33,989 nt of DNA from Ignavibacteriota bacterium (GCA_003162635.1 PMNE01000103.1:7179-41167); one strand, 5' to 3'. Positions 8,202 through 16,698 are shown, numbered from the stretch's first letter. Numbers and translations are program-made. The notes: a model not told the origin generated them from the sequence alone.

Positions 8202-8217
8202 GACGGATGTGTCCGTC
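8202..8217 (+). other. short hairpin in the copper cassette spacer
   Basis: GACGGA-TGTG-TCCGTC forms a perfect 6-bp stem with a 4-base loop, 32 bases after the stop of the Cys-rich gene. There is no following T-run, so it is not an obvious terminator; it could stabilise or separate transcript ends. Confidence 0.35.
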
Positions 8218-8279
8218 CGCGACCGATCTTCCCGACGCCGTTCAATAACCGCCGGGTTCATGGTCGACGCACAGTTGGA

Positions 8280-8321
8280 TGGCATGCGCCTGCATCGATC
8301 TCGCGATGCAGAGCGTGGCCA
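8280..8321 (+). other. long imperfect inverted repeat before the TolC-type gene
   Basis: The core is a perfect 8-bp stem, CTGCATCG (8290-8297) and CGATGCAG (8304-8311), around the loop ATCTCG. Outside it the pairing continues with small bulges (TGCG with CGTG, then TGGC with GCCA), giving about 16 pairs over 42 bases. It ends 33 bases before the next start codon and has no T-run. It could be an operator, an RNA processing or stability element, or an attenuator. Confidence 0.45.
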
Positions 8322-8354
8322 AGCCGGAACCAGCACAGAATCGGAGTGCCGAAT

Positions 8355-9683
8355 ATGAAAACCAGGGGATCTCTTCTTGTCTCCCTCTTGCTTGTTTTCC
8401 TTCTCCTTCCGCCGCCGGCCGACGCGGGCGGACATGCGAATGCTTCTTCTTCCGATGCGCAGAGAGATGGAGACAAAGACCACATTGACCTGCAATCGGA
8501 CAGCACCGGCACTCTCCCGGTCTTCGTCGCCGAAGCGTTGGCAGGGAGCCCCCGCCTCCAGGCGGCCCGCACCCGGGCAGAAGGTGCCGAATCGAAAATC
8601 GCGCAGACGGGTGCGTGGGATGACCCGCAAGTCGGTGTCGAGTTTTTCGCCACGCCGGTGACGTCGGCCAACCCGTTTCGCGACGGAATGGAAACCGATT
8701 ACTTCGTTCAACAGATGATCCCCTTGTTTGGAAAGAAGGGGCTGATGAGCGAAGCTGCCTCGGCGGCGGCACGCATGGAAGGGCAGACAACCGCTATGGC
8801 CGAGCGGGACCTTGTCGTTGAAGTCAAGAGGGCGTATGCAATGCTCTATGCTGCGCAGAAGAAACTGGAGATCAACGCGGAGATCCGGCGTCTTCTCGTA
8901 CAGATCGCGGAATCCGCACGTGAGAAATACAGCGTGGGCGCCGTCTCGCAGGCAGACGTCCTGAAGGCCGAAGTGGAACTGGAGAAGCTCCAGAACGAAC
9001 GAAACGAGCTCGGGCAGGAACGTGAGAACGCCGCTGCAATGCTCAATGCACTGCGAGGAGTCCCTGCCGGGAGGATCGTCGGCCGTGTGGCCGAGCCCCC
9101 CCTCGTAAAGGTTGCACTCTCCGTGGAAGACCTGACCGCTGATGCATTGGCAAACAGGCCGGAGATCCTCGGGATGAACGAGCAGCTTGCGATGAACAGA
9201 GTGGATGCGACTGCGACCGACCGCGAGAAACTTCCCGACCTCATGGTGAGGGGGACGTACAAGAAGATGACGGAGGGGACCGATCAGTGGGCGGCGATGT
9301 TCAGCATCAACGTACCGATCGCCCCATGGTCGGCGGGAAAATACTCGGGGAAGAGCGAGGAGCGCGCACTCGCGGCCCGGGCGACCGAGCAGTCGCTGGC
9401 CGACATGAGGTACATGGTGCAGGCGGAAGTGCGCGATGCATGGGGAAAGACATCGGCGCGGTGGGAAGAACTGGCGCGGTTCAGGGAGTCCATCCTCCCG
9501 CGGGCCGAGCAATCGCTTCGGTCGGATCTGACCGCCTTTAAGACAAACGGCGTGGATTTCCTTTCCCTCCTCGAGAGCTTTCGCATGCTGCAAATGCTGA
9601 AAATGGAAGAGGCCATGCTCGTCGGCGAATATATCACAAACGTTGCGCAGCTTGAAAGAGCTGTGGGGAGGGATCTGCAATGA
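8355..9683 (+). CDS. TolC-family outer membrane efflux protein (CusC/CzcC-like)
   Basis: The outer-membrane channel of the tripartite metal efflux pump. A signal peptide (MKTRGSLLVSLLLVFLLLPP, cut near PADA) is followed by two outer-membrane-efflux repeats rich in long helices. Family features are the early LPVFVAEALAGSPRLQAAR segment, QTGAWDDPQVGVEF, EVKRAYAMLYAAQKKLEI, the GAVSQADVLKAEVELEKLQNE helix and the second-half VQAEVRDAWGKTSARWEEL. The start at 8355 is preferred over GTG at 8346 because GGAG sits 8 bases upstream and the signal peptide then begins directly. At 442 residues it is full length. Its stop overlaps the start of the adaptor gene (ATGA), indicating translational coupling. 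No lipobox is seen, unlike E. coli CusC. Confidence 0.92.
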   Translation: MKTRGSLLVSLLLVFLLLPPPADAGGHANASSSDAQRDGDKDHIDLQSDSTGTLPVFVAEALAGSPRLQAARTRAEGAESKIAQTGAWDDPQVGVEFFATPVTSANPFRDGMETDYFVQQMIPLFGKKGLMSEAASAAARMEGQTTAMAERDLVVEVKRAYAMLYAAQKKLEINAEIRRLLVQIAESAREKYSVGAVSQADVLKAEVELEKLQNERNELGQERENAAAMLNALRGVPAGRIVGRVAEPPLVKVALSVEDLTADALANRPEILGMNEQLAMNRVDATATDREKLPDLMVRGTYKKMTEGTDQWAAMFSINVPIAPWSAGKYSGKSEERALAARATEQSLADMRYMVQAEVRDAWGKTSARWEELARFRESILPRAEQSLRSDLTAFKTNGVDFLSLLESFRMLQMLKMEEAMLVGEYITNVAQLERAVGRDLQ

Positions 9684-11254
9684 CTTTCATGAAATCCATC
9701 ATTCTGTTGTTTGTTGCTGCGCTCACGCTCACCGTCGCTGGATGCACTCGTGGAACCTCCGGTGCACCCGATCAGGGCCGGACATCGACGCAGGACCAGC
9801 TCGCGGAGGAATACTATACATGTCCGATGCATCCCTCGGTGCGAAGCGACAAACCCGGGGCCTGCCCGATCTGCGGCATGGCGCTTGTCAAGAGGCGCGA
9901 CGAACCGGAGAGGACAGCGGCCGAGCTGTCGTCACTGAGGGAAGTCAGTCTCTCGCCATCCCAGCGTGTGATGGCCAATGTTGCCACGGAGCCGGTACGG
10001 CGGATGAATCTTGTCCACGCCATACGGAGCGTGGGGGTGATCGACGAGGCTGAGCCCCTGCAGGCGAAGGTTGCCGCTCGATTCCATGGAAGGATTGAGA
10101 AGCTCTATGCGAATTCCACCGGGGTTGCGGTGAAAAAAGGCCAGCCCCTCTTTGATTTGTACAGCCCCGATCTCGTCACTGCGAGTCGGGAGTATGTGCT
10201 CGCATTGCAGGCGCAGGAGGGTGCGGGGGAGGGGACATCCGGCGCGCAGAATGCCGGCATGGCCGCAGCCGCAAGGGAACGCCTGTTGGTACATTTCGGG
10301 ATGACGGCACGGCAGATCGAACGCCTGGCCGAATCCAGGGAAGGAAACTCGACCGTCACGTTCTTCTCGCCCATCAGCGGAACGGTGGTGGCGAAAGATG
10401 TCCAGGAAGGGCAATACGTGGACGAAGGGATGGTTCTCTACCAGGTCGCAGATCTGTCGCGAGTGTGGGCGTACCTCGACGTGTATGAACGGGATCAGCG
10501 GTTCGTCGCACCGGGCCAGACAGTCGTCCTCGCTGCGGATGCATTCCCGGGTGAGGAATTCGGCGGCCGCGTATCGTTTGTCGATCCCATCGTTACTCCT
10601 CAATCGAGGACAGTGCGCATCCGGGTGGAACTCGGGAACGCCGGAGGAAAGCTCAAGCCGCAGATGTACGTCCGGGGGACGATCGAAGTACCCGTGGGAA
10701 ACTCACTTGTCGTGCCGGAAACGGCGATTCTTGCCACGGGGTTGCGCGATGTTGCGTGGGTGGAAGTGAAACCAAACGTGTTTGAGCCGCGCGATGTCGT
10801 TGTGGGAGTGCGCGATGACGGCGGAGCGCAGATTCTGACGGGGCTGCACGAAGGGGAGATGGTGGCTACGTCGGGAGGATTTCTCCTGGACTCGGAAAGC
10901 CAATTGCAGCACCCCGGCGGACGGACGGAACCAGGTGCGGCCCGACCCGTGACCCCCACGCTATTGAAGGAGAAGCCGACGGCGGCGCCGGGGTTCAGGA
11001 AGATCTTTATCGACGTCAACGGGGGCTTCGTGCCGGACACCGTGAGGGTGAAGAAAGGGGAAACCGTCCTGTTGGAATTCCACCGTGAGAAGGAATCGGG
11101 ATGCATTGAAGAAGTGGTCTTTCCGGGACTGAAGATTCGGAAACCGCTCGCGGTGGAAAAGACCACGGCATTCAGGATCTCACCGCAGAAAAGGGGCGAG
11201 ATTCCGTTCGAATGCGGGATGGGCATGGTCAGAGGGATAGTCGTCGTCGAATAA
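9680..11254 (+). CDS. cusB: CusB-type RND adaptor lipoprotein with N-terminal heavy-metal domain and C-terminal cupredoxin-like domain
   Basis: This 524-residue periplasmic adaptor links the inner-membrane pump to the outer-membrane channel. In order: signal peptide with lipobox VAGC (C22); a heavy-metal-binding domain at about 46-71 with the pattern YTCPMHP...PGACPICGM (C48, H51, C62, C65); the membrane-fusion barrel and lipoyl-like parts (RFHGRIEKLY, VKKGQPLFDLYSPDL, FFSPISGTVV, EGQYVDEGMVLYQVADLS); and from about 436 a separate domain (VKKGETVLLEF, GCIEEVVFPG, FECGMGMVRG) that matches the cupredoxin_1/EfeO-type fold with C512, M514 and M516 as candidate copper ligands. The N-terminal domain is common in this family; the C-terminal cupredoxin fusion is less so. 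Its start overlaps the stop of the channel gene, and the CusA gene follows after 27 bases. Confidence 0.93.
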   Translation: MTFMKSIILLFVAALTLTVAGCTRGTSGAPDQGRTSTQDQLAEEYYTCPMHPSVRSDKPGACPICGMALVKRRDEPERTAAELSSLREVSLSPSQRVMANVATEPVRRMNLVHAIRSVGVIDEAEPLQAKVAARFHGRIEKLYANSTGVAVKKGQPLFDLYSPDLVTASREYVLALQAQEGAGEGTSGAQNAGMAAAARERLLVHFGMTARQIERLAESREGNSTVTFFSPISGTVVAKDVQEGQYVDEGMVLYQVADLSRVWAYLDVYERDQRFVAPGQTVVLAADAFPGEEFGGRVSFVDPIVTPQSRTVRIRVELGNAGGKLKPQMYVRGTIEVPVGNSLVVPETAILATGLRDVAWVEVKPNVFEPRDVVVGVRDDGGAQILTGLHEGEMVATSGGFLLDSESQLQHPGGRTEPGAARPVTPTLLKEKPTAAPGFRKIFIDVNGGFVPDTVRVKKGETVLLEFHREKESGCIEEVVFPGLKIRKPLAVEKTTAFRISPQKRGEIPFECGMGMVRGIVVVE

Positions 11255-11281
11255 AGACGCGCCGATCAACGGGAGACATCC

Positions 11282-14200
11282 ATGATAGAGAGAATAATCG
11301 ATTTCTCCGCACGCAATAAGTTCATCGTCATCCTCTTCTACCTGTGTGTCGTCGGATGGGGGATCTGGTCGGTGGTACACACGCCGCTCGATGCAATCCC
11401 TGATCTGTCCGAGAACCAGGTGATCGTCTATACGGAGTGGATGGGAAGGTCACCGCAGCTCGTCGAGGATCAGGTCACGTTTCCGCTTGTCACCGCTCTT
11501 CAAGGGTTGCCTCAGGTATCCGCCGTCAGGGCGCAATCGATGTTCGGGATGTCCTTCATTTATATCATCTTCGATGAAGCGACCGACCTGTATTGGGCGC
11601 GGAGCCGCGTTCTCGAGAAGCTCTCCACCGTCCAGACCGCCCTCCCGCAAGGAGCACGCATGGAGCTCGGCCCCGACGGAACCGGTGTGGGACACGTTTT
11701 CTGGTACACATTGGAGGGGAAATATGATCTCGGGACGCTCCGGGCGACTCAGGACTGGTACGTGAAGTTACACCTTCAGGGAGTGGAAGGAGTTGCCGAG
11801 GTCGCCTCGGTGGGCGGGTACATCCGTCAGTATCAGGTGGACGTTGATCCGAATAGGATGAAGGGATACGGCATTACCCTTGCGACGATCCGGAATGCTG
11901 TCATGCGATCCAACAATGATGTAGGGGGAAAGATTCTCGAAGTGTCGGACGCCGAGTATTTTGTCCGGGGGCAGGGCTATATCCGGTCGACGAGGGATAT
12001 CGAAGAGATCGTGGTCGGAACCGGGCCGAACGGGGTCCCTGTGACCATTCGAAGCATCGGGACCGTGCAGCTTGGGGGTGATATCCGCCGCGGTTCCATT
12101 GAAAAGGACGGAAAAGGACAGGTCGTGGGGGGGATCGTCGTCATGCGGTACGGGGAGAATGCGAAGGCGGTCATCGACCGGGTGAAGCAGAAGATCGTGG
12201 AGATCACGCCCGGTCTTCCCCCGGGCATGGAAATCAAGACCGCATATGATAGAAGCGACATTATCATGGCGTCAATCCAAACGTTGAAAAGCACGCTCGT
12301 GGAAGAGGCGATCGTCGTCAGCATTGTCGTCTTTCTCTTTCTCCTTCATTTTCGGAGTGTTCTCCGGATTATCATTGAGATACCTGTCGCCGTCCTCATT
12401 GCATTCATCTGCATGAAGGCGTTCGGGATTACCTCCAACATCATGTCGCTGGGAGGGATTGCCATCGCCATCGGTGTCATTGTGGACGCATCCATCGTGC
12501 TTGTCGAGAACGCCTACCGGAATGTCGCCCGGGCGCAGGAGACCAAGGGGACGTTGACCAGGGAGGACTTCATTGAAATTTCCATCGTTTCCGCGAAGCA
12601 GGTTGGCCGGCCCATTTTCTTTGCTGTTGCGATCATGGTTGTTTCCTTCCTCCCCGTGTTCCTGCTCGAGGGACAGGAGGGAAAACTATTTCGCCCGCTT
12701 GCGTTCACCAAGACTTTTGTTTTGGGCGGGTCCGCCATCATCGCCATCACGCTGGTTCCCGTGCTCATGGTCATGCTGACGAGGGGAAGATTTCGGCGCG
12801 ACGGGGAGAATCCGCTCACACGCTTCCTTCATTGGCTTTACGAACCGGTCATTCGCTGGGTTTTGAAGTACCGCAAGACGGCGATCGCGCTGAATGTTGT
12901 CGCGCTTCTGGTCACCATACCGATGATCATGAACATGGGTTCAGAATTCATGCCGCCGCTGGATGAAGGAAGTCTGCTTTTCATGCCGGTGGCGCTCCCC
13001 TCCGCCTCCATCACGGAAGTCAACCGGATCGTCCAGGTGCAGGACGCAATCATCATGACCGTCCCCGAGGTCGAACAGGTGCTGGGGAAGGTGGGAAAGG
13101 CCGAAACGTCGACCGATCCCGCGCCGGTCAGCATGATCGAGTCGATCGTGCTCTTGAAACCAAAGTCCCAGTGGCGCGCAGGGATCACGAAGAACGACAT
13201 TATCGCCGAACTCGATGCGAAGCTGCAGATGCCGGGCGTCCGGAACGGATGGACGCAGCCGATCATCAACAGAATCAACATGCTCTCCACCGGGGTGCGG
13301 ACGGACCTCGGGGTGAAGATCTTCGGCAAGGATCTCGACACGCTCGAAGAGCTGGCCATCAAAGCGGAGCAGATCCTCCGTACGGTCCCCGGCGCGGCCG
13401 ACCTCTATGCGGAGCGGACGCAGGGGGGAATGTTCCTCGACATCAAGATTGATCGCGAGGCAATTGCGCGCTACGGGATTAACGTGGGGGATGTGCAGGA
13501 CGTGATCGAGACAGCCATCGGCGGGGAGAACATCGGCACGGTCATCGAGGGCCGTGAGAGGTTTCCGATCCGTGTCCGGTACGAACGGGAATGGCGCGGG
13601 AACGTCGAACAGCTCAAGGATCTGCTTGTGCCTGTTCCACAGATGGTTGATCCCGTCATGCGGGCGGTTTCTGCGCAGGGGTTTGTGCCCCTGACGCAAT
13701 TGGCGCAGATCTCCGTGACGCACGGTCCGCCGATGATCTCGAGCGAAAACGCGCAACTCCGATCGATCGTCTTCCTCAACGTGCGGGGGAGGGATATGGG
13801 AGGATTTGTCCATGACGCGAGAGAGACGTTGGACAAGGGGCTTCAGCTCCCGCAGGGATACACTCTCCAGTGGAGCGGCCAATGGGAGAACCATCTCAGA
13901 GCCACGAAGCGTCTGGAGATCCTCATGCCGGCGGTCTTTCTGATCATTTTCGTCATGCTGTACCTGACGACGAAAGACTTTGCGGAAGCGGGTACCGTCA
14001 TGCTCTCCGTTCCGTTCGCCCTCATTGGCGGCGTGTACCTGATCTATTTCCTCGGGTACAATTTCTCGGTGGCCGTCTGGGTCGGATTCATCGCCTTGTA
14101 CGGCGTTGCGGTCCAGACAGGGCTCGTCATGGTCGTCTATCTGCACGAGGCGTTGGACCGGCGCCTGCGCGATCACCAGCTCGGCAAGCGGGGGCCCATC

Positions 14201-14491
14201 ACCGCGCAGGACATTTTCGATGCAGCAATCGAGGGATCGGTTCTGCGGTTGCGGCCGAAAGTGATGACAGTTGGAACTGCCCTCCTCGGTCTTCTTCCCA
14301 TTATGTGGAGCAAGGGAGCGGGGGCCGATATCATGAAGCCCATTGCCGCTCCCATGATCGGCGGATTGTTGACATCGACGGTCCACGTTCTCGTGGTCAC
14401 CCCCGTCCTTTTTACTTATATGAAGCTGCACGCGCTCAAAAAGGGGACTCTGAAGATCTCCCAAATGGCCAATTGGATGAAAGAAGGATGA
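11282..14491 (+). CDS. cusA: CusA/CzcA-family heavy-metal RND efflux pump, Cu(I)/Ag(I) type
   Basis: A 1069-residue inner-membrane proton-driven pump with the usual plan of two sets of six transmembrane helices and two large periplasmic loops. Family motifs include RNKFIVILFY at the N-terminus, TPLDAIPDLSENQV, the TM4 proton-relay segment GVIVDASIVLVENAYRN (D402, E409) and LPVFLLEGQEGKLFRPL. Copper/silver specificity is supported by Met at 568 (LLFMP), 618 (APVSM) and 667 (NRINMLST). Their spacing, 50 and 49 residues, equals that of the three methionines that bind metal in E. coli CusA (573, 623, 672). GGGAGA lies 5 bases before the ATG. The gene follows the adaptor by 27 bases and precedes a small secreted Cys-rich protein. 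Confidence 0.96.
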   Translation: MIERIIDFSARNKFIVILFYLCVVGWGIWSVVHTPLDAIPDLSENQVIVYTEWMGRSPQLVEDQVTFPLVTALQGLPQVSAVRAQSMFGMSFIYIIFDEATDLYWARSRVLEKLSTVQTALPQGARMELGPDGTGVGHVFWYTLEGKYDLGTLRATQDWYVKLHLQGVEGVAEVASVGGYIRQYQVDVDPNRMKGYGITLATIRNAVMRSNNDVGGKILEVSDAEYFVRGQGYIRSTRDIEEIVVGTGPNGVPVTIRSIGTVQLGGDIRRGSIEKDGKGQVVGGIVVMRYGENAKAVIDRVKQKIVEITPGLPPGMEIKTAYDRSDIIMASIQTLKSTLVEEAIVVSIVVFLFLLHFRSVLRIIIEIPVAVLIAFICMKAFGITSNIMSLGGIAIAIGVIVDASIVLVENAYRNVARAQETKGTLTREDFIEISIVSAKQVGRPIFFAVAIMVVSFLPVFLLEGQEGKLFRPLAFTKTFVLGGSAIIAITLVPVLMVMLTRGRFRRDGENPLTRFLHWLYEPVIRWVLKYRKTAIALNVVALLVTIPMIMNMGSEFMPPLDEGSLLFMPVALPSASITEVNRIVQVQDAIIMTVPEVEQVLGKVGKAETSTDPAPVSMIESIVLLKPKSQWRAGITKNDIIAELDAKLQMPGVRNGWTQPIINRINMLSTGVRTDLGVKIFGKDLDTLEELAIKAEQILRTVPGAADLYAERTQGGMFLDIKIDREAIARYGINVGDVQDVIETAIGGENIGTVIEGRERFPIRVRYEREWRGNVEQLKDLLVPVPQMVDPVMRAVSAQGFVPLTQLAQISVTHGPPMISSENAQLRSIVFLNVRGRDMGGFVHDARETLDKGLQLPQGYTLQWSGQWENHLRATKRLEILMPAVFLIIFVMLYLTTKDFAEAGTVMLSVPFALIGGVYLIYFLGYNFSVAVWVGFIALYGVAVQTGLVMVVYLHEALDRRLRDHQLGKRGPITAQDIFDAAIEGSVLRLRPKVMTVGTALLGLLPIMWSKGAGADIMKPIAAPMIGGLLTSTVHVLVVTPVLFTYMKLHALKKGTLKISQMANWMKEG

Positions 14492-14500
14492 CGACAGGGA

Positions 14501-14529
14501 TTGCATTTCTTCGGATTCCATCGTATCCT
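14501..14529 (+). promoter_or_regulatory. possible internal promoter for the small Cys/Met-rich gene
   Basis: TTGCAT (14501-14506), 17-base spacer, TATCCT (14524-14529), 36 bases before the ATG at 14566. This would let the small protein be made in excess over the pump. Pattern match only. Confidence 0.35.
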
Positions 14530-14565
14530 TGAGGAAACGGATACTAAACAGGAAGGAAGACAGGC

Positions 14566-14841
14566 ATGAAATACGCAAGAGCTCTTGTGGTTTTGATCGT
14601 CCTCACAGGTGCGGGGGTTGTTTTTGCCCAGGAATCACAGGATCAGAAGAAGCCGGATCAGCAGCAGACAAAGGTCGCAGCGACGAAGAAACTCGATCCG
14701 ACGAAACAGGCAGGAAAAGCCGGGATGAAAATGGCCTGCTGTTCAACGGATTCCGCAAAGACCTGCATGTGCAAGAAAGGGATGGACAAGTGCAAAAAGA
14801 TGGAATCCAAGGAGGGGAACAAAGAGGGAGACAAGAAGTAA
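14566..14841 (+). CDS. small secreted Cys/Met/Lys-rich putative metal-binding protein
   Basis: A 91-residue protein with a clear signal peptide (residues 1-21, cut after VFA). A Lys/Gln-rich linker (22-52) leads to a compact ligand cluster: M54, M56, C58, C59, C67, M68, C69, M73, C76 and M79. Paired and alternating soft ligands (ACC, CMC, MDKC) are what a Cu(I) or Ag(I) binding peptide needs. It stands directly behind cusA, the position where a periplasmic copper chaperone such as CusF might be expected, but it has no CusF-like beta-barrel sequence. GGAAGG about 11 bases upstream could be the ribosome site. The very polar Lys-rich tail (EGNKEGDKK) is typical of small exported proteins. The gene is likely real; metal binding is inferred from composition and context. 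Confidence 0.75.
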   Translation: MKYARALVVLIVLTGAGVVFAQESQDQKKPDQQQTKVAATKKLDPTKQAGKAGMKMACCSTDSAKTCMCKKGMDKCKKMESKEGNKEGDKK

Positions 14842-14972
14842 CCCAAGTGGTCGCGTTGGCAGAGCAGCGCATGACGGAGATGAAGATGTGACTGAGGACA
14901 TACCGAAGTTCTACGGCATGTGATATCATAGTAGCAAGCTGGCGGGGGCGGGATGATTGCCCGACGCCGAAA

Positions 14973-15001
14973 TTGCAGTTCCTGTCACAATGGTCGATAA
15001 T
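14973..15001 (+). promoter_or_regulatory. predicted promoter of the response regulator gene
   Basis: TTGCAG (14973-14978), 17-base spacer, GATAAT (14996-15001; 5 of 6 to the sigma-70 consensus). It ends 38 bases before the ATG at 15040, a normal leader length. Confidence 0.5.
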
Positions 15002-15039
15002 CCGGGAGCGACCGGTTGTCGGCCGTGGAGGTGAGAATC

Positions 15040-15501
15040 ATGACGATCCTTGTTGTGGACGACGAGCCGGAATACCGGCTGATCATGAGAAGCGTTCTCA
15101 TGACGGAAGGCTGGGAAGTTCTTCTTGCCGAGAACGGGGAAGAAGGGATGGAGAAGCTTCGCGATTCGAAGGTTGACCTCATCATCTCGGACATCTACAT
15201 GCCCGTAATGGATGGGATCAAGTTTCACCGTACGGTCCGCGCGACCCCCGGGCTTGAGAAGACGCCCTTCCTTTTCGTATCGGCGTACGATGACCAGCAC
15301 ACACTGGACGCGGTGAAGGATCCCCGCTGCGACGGTTTTCTCCGGAAGGCCAGACCCGTCGAGGAGTTGATTGAATGGATTACATACCTGACAACCCCTG
15401 AGGAGAAACGGTCGAAGCTTACTCCGGGAGGAACGCGCACCAAGATTGGAACGCAAGCGAGGTTCAACACACGGGGAGGAAGCGGAACTCCCATCCTTTG
15501 A
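15040..15501 (+). CDS. single-domain response regulator (CheY-like receiver)
   Basis: A 153-residue receiver protein with all conserved positions: acidic pair D7-D8 in ILVVDDEPEYR, phospho-acceptor D51 in IISDIYMPVMDG, S81 in FLFVSAYDD and K103 in FLRKARP. After residue 120 comes a basic Ser/Thr/Gly-rich tail (RSKLTPGGTRTKIGTQARF) with no output-domain motif. It probably signals by protein-protein contact in a phosphorelay or chemotaxis-like system; no histidine kinase is in the window. The ATG at 15040 is chosen for its strong GGAGGTGA five bases upstream; an in-frame TTG at 15016 is less likely. It is a single-gene unit, with its own promoter-like pair and a strong terminator. Confidence 0.92.
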   Translation: MTILVVDDEPEYRLIMRSVLMTEGWEVLLAENGEEGMEKLRDSKVDLIISDIYMPVMDGIKFHRTVRATPGLEKTPFLFVSAYDDQHTLDAVKDPRCDGFLRKARPVEELIEWITYLTTPEEKRSKLTPGGTRTKIGTQARFNTRGGSGTPIL

Positions 15502-15525
15502 ACCCCGCGCCACAGATGTGAGAAG

Positions 15526-15567
15526 GAACAGCCGCGACCTGCGCCGGAACGCGGCTGTTCTGTTTTT
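15526..15567 (+). terminator. strong intrinsic terminator after the response regulator
   Basis: A perfect 11-bp stem, GAACAGCCGCG (15526-15536) and CGCGGCTGTTC (15550-15560), with a 13-base loop, followed by TGTTTTT. It separates the regulator from the threonine dehydrogenase gene. Confidence 0.9.
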
Positions 15568-15642
15568 CGTCTCTTTTCCGTATCTTCGCATGTTCATCAT
15601 CGGCTGGTTCTGTTGTCCTTTCCTCCAATGAATTGAGTTCCC

Positions 15643-16677
15643 ATGAGCGATCACATCAGAAAGCCCGCCACACTGATCACGGGAGCGAACGGCGAGGTGG
15701 GTCATGGACTCATCGAACAGCTCTCGCAGGACGGAGAGAGGAACATCATTGCGATCGACTTGAAACCGGTCGATGAGTCGATTCGCGCCTCCTGCATGGC
15801 GACCATCGCCGGCGATATTCTGGACAAGAGCTTGCTCGACCGTCTTCAAAGCGAGTTTGAGATTCACACCGTCTTTCACCTTGCCGCGCTCCTCTCGACA
15901 CGGGCGGAGTTCACCCCGGAGTTGGCGCATCAGGTCAACGTTGAGGGGACACTCCACCTGCTGAAACTCGCAGTGGAGCAGTCCCGCTGGCATGGAAATC
16001 CCGTGAAGTTTCTTTTTCCGAGCTCCGTCGCAGTCTATGGCCTTCCCGACGTCTCGTACAAGAAGAAGGCGGGAAGAGTGAGCGAACGTGAATGGACCGT
16101 TCCCGTCACGATGTACGGATGCAACAAACTCTATTGCGAACACCTCGGCCGGTACTACGCGACACACTATCGGCAGCTTGCGGCCGACTCGGAGCGCCGG
16201 GGCGGCGTGGATTTCCGTTCGATCAGATTCCCCGGGCTTATCAGTGCGGTCACTGTGCCAAGCGGAGGGACGAGCGACTATGCCTCCGAAATGATACATG
16301 CGGCCGCTCAGGAGAAACCCTACGCCTGCTTCGTGCGCGAGGACGTCAGGATGCCTTTCATGGCCATGCCGGATGCAATCCATGCGCTTCTGACGCTCGC
16401 CTCGGCGCCGGCGGCGAGTCTCACCCAAACCGTCTACAATATTACCAGCTTCAATCCTTCCGCCGGCGAAATCCGCGACATCGTGCTCAGGGAGTTCCCC
16501 CATGCAACAATTTCATTCTCACCCGACGACAAGCGGCAGGCGATCGTTGATACCTGGCCGGAAGATGTCGACGATTCCGCGGCACGCCGCGACTGGGGAT
16601 TCACGCCCGGGTACAACCTCGCCCGTGCCTTTGACGAATACCTGATCCCCGGCATCCGTCGTCTGTACAACATTTGA
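15643..16677 (+). CDS. NAD-dependent L-threonine 3-dehydrogenase, short-chain (SDR) type
   Basis: A 344-residue extended SDR enzyme. The NAD-binding motif TGANGEVG lies at 13-20, the FHLAALLSTRAE segment at 78-89, Ser127-Ser128 and catalytic Y158-xxx-K162 follow. The C-terminal half carries features specific to the SDR-type threonine dehydrogenase group: RSIRFPGLIS, VPSGGTSDYASEM, FVREDVRMPFMAMPDAI and RQAIVDTWPEDVDDSAAR-DWG. Such enzymes oxidise L-threonine to 2-amino-3-ketobutyrate, which is cleaved to glycine and acetyl-CoA. A related UDP-sugar epimerase activity is less likely given these motifs. No strong ribosome site is seen before the ATG. The M28 peptidase gene follows after 21 bases, so they may share a transcript. 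Confidence 0.85.
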   Translation: MSDHIRKPATLITGANGEVGHGLIEQLSQDGERNIIAIDLKPVDESIRASCMATIAGDILDKSLLDRLQSEFEIHTVFHLAALLSTRAEFTPELAHQVNVEGTLHLLKLAVEQSRWHGNPVKFLFPSSVAVYGLPDVSYKKKAGRVSEREWTVPVTMYGCNKLYCEHLGRYYATHYRQLAADSERRGGVDFRSIRFPGLISAVTVPSGGTSDYASEMIHAAAQEKPYACFVREDVRMPFMAMPDAIHALLTLASAPAASLTQTVYNITSFNPSAGEIRDIVLREFPHATISFSPDDKRQAIVDTWPEDVDDSAARRDWGFTPGYNLARAFDEYLIPGIRRLYNI

Positions 16678-16698
16678 GGAACGGACAAACAACGTGCG

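Noticed and set aside
8184-9680. 498-codon minus-strand open frame
   Set aside because: Shadow of the TolC-family gene; composition is unlike a folded protein and the plus-strand gene is clear.
12941-14578. 545-codon open frame on the minus strand opposite cusA
   Set aside because: It mirrors the codon structure of the unquestionable cusA gene, has Arg/His/Asp-rich low-information sequence and no family motif; it is a GC-driven shadow.
14926-16503. 525-codon minus-strand open frame
   Set aside because: It crosses the response regulator gene, its strong terminator and the threonine dehydrogenase gene on the opposite strand; no domain or ribosome site supports it.
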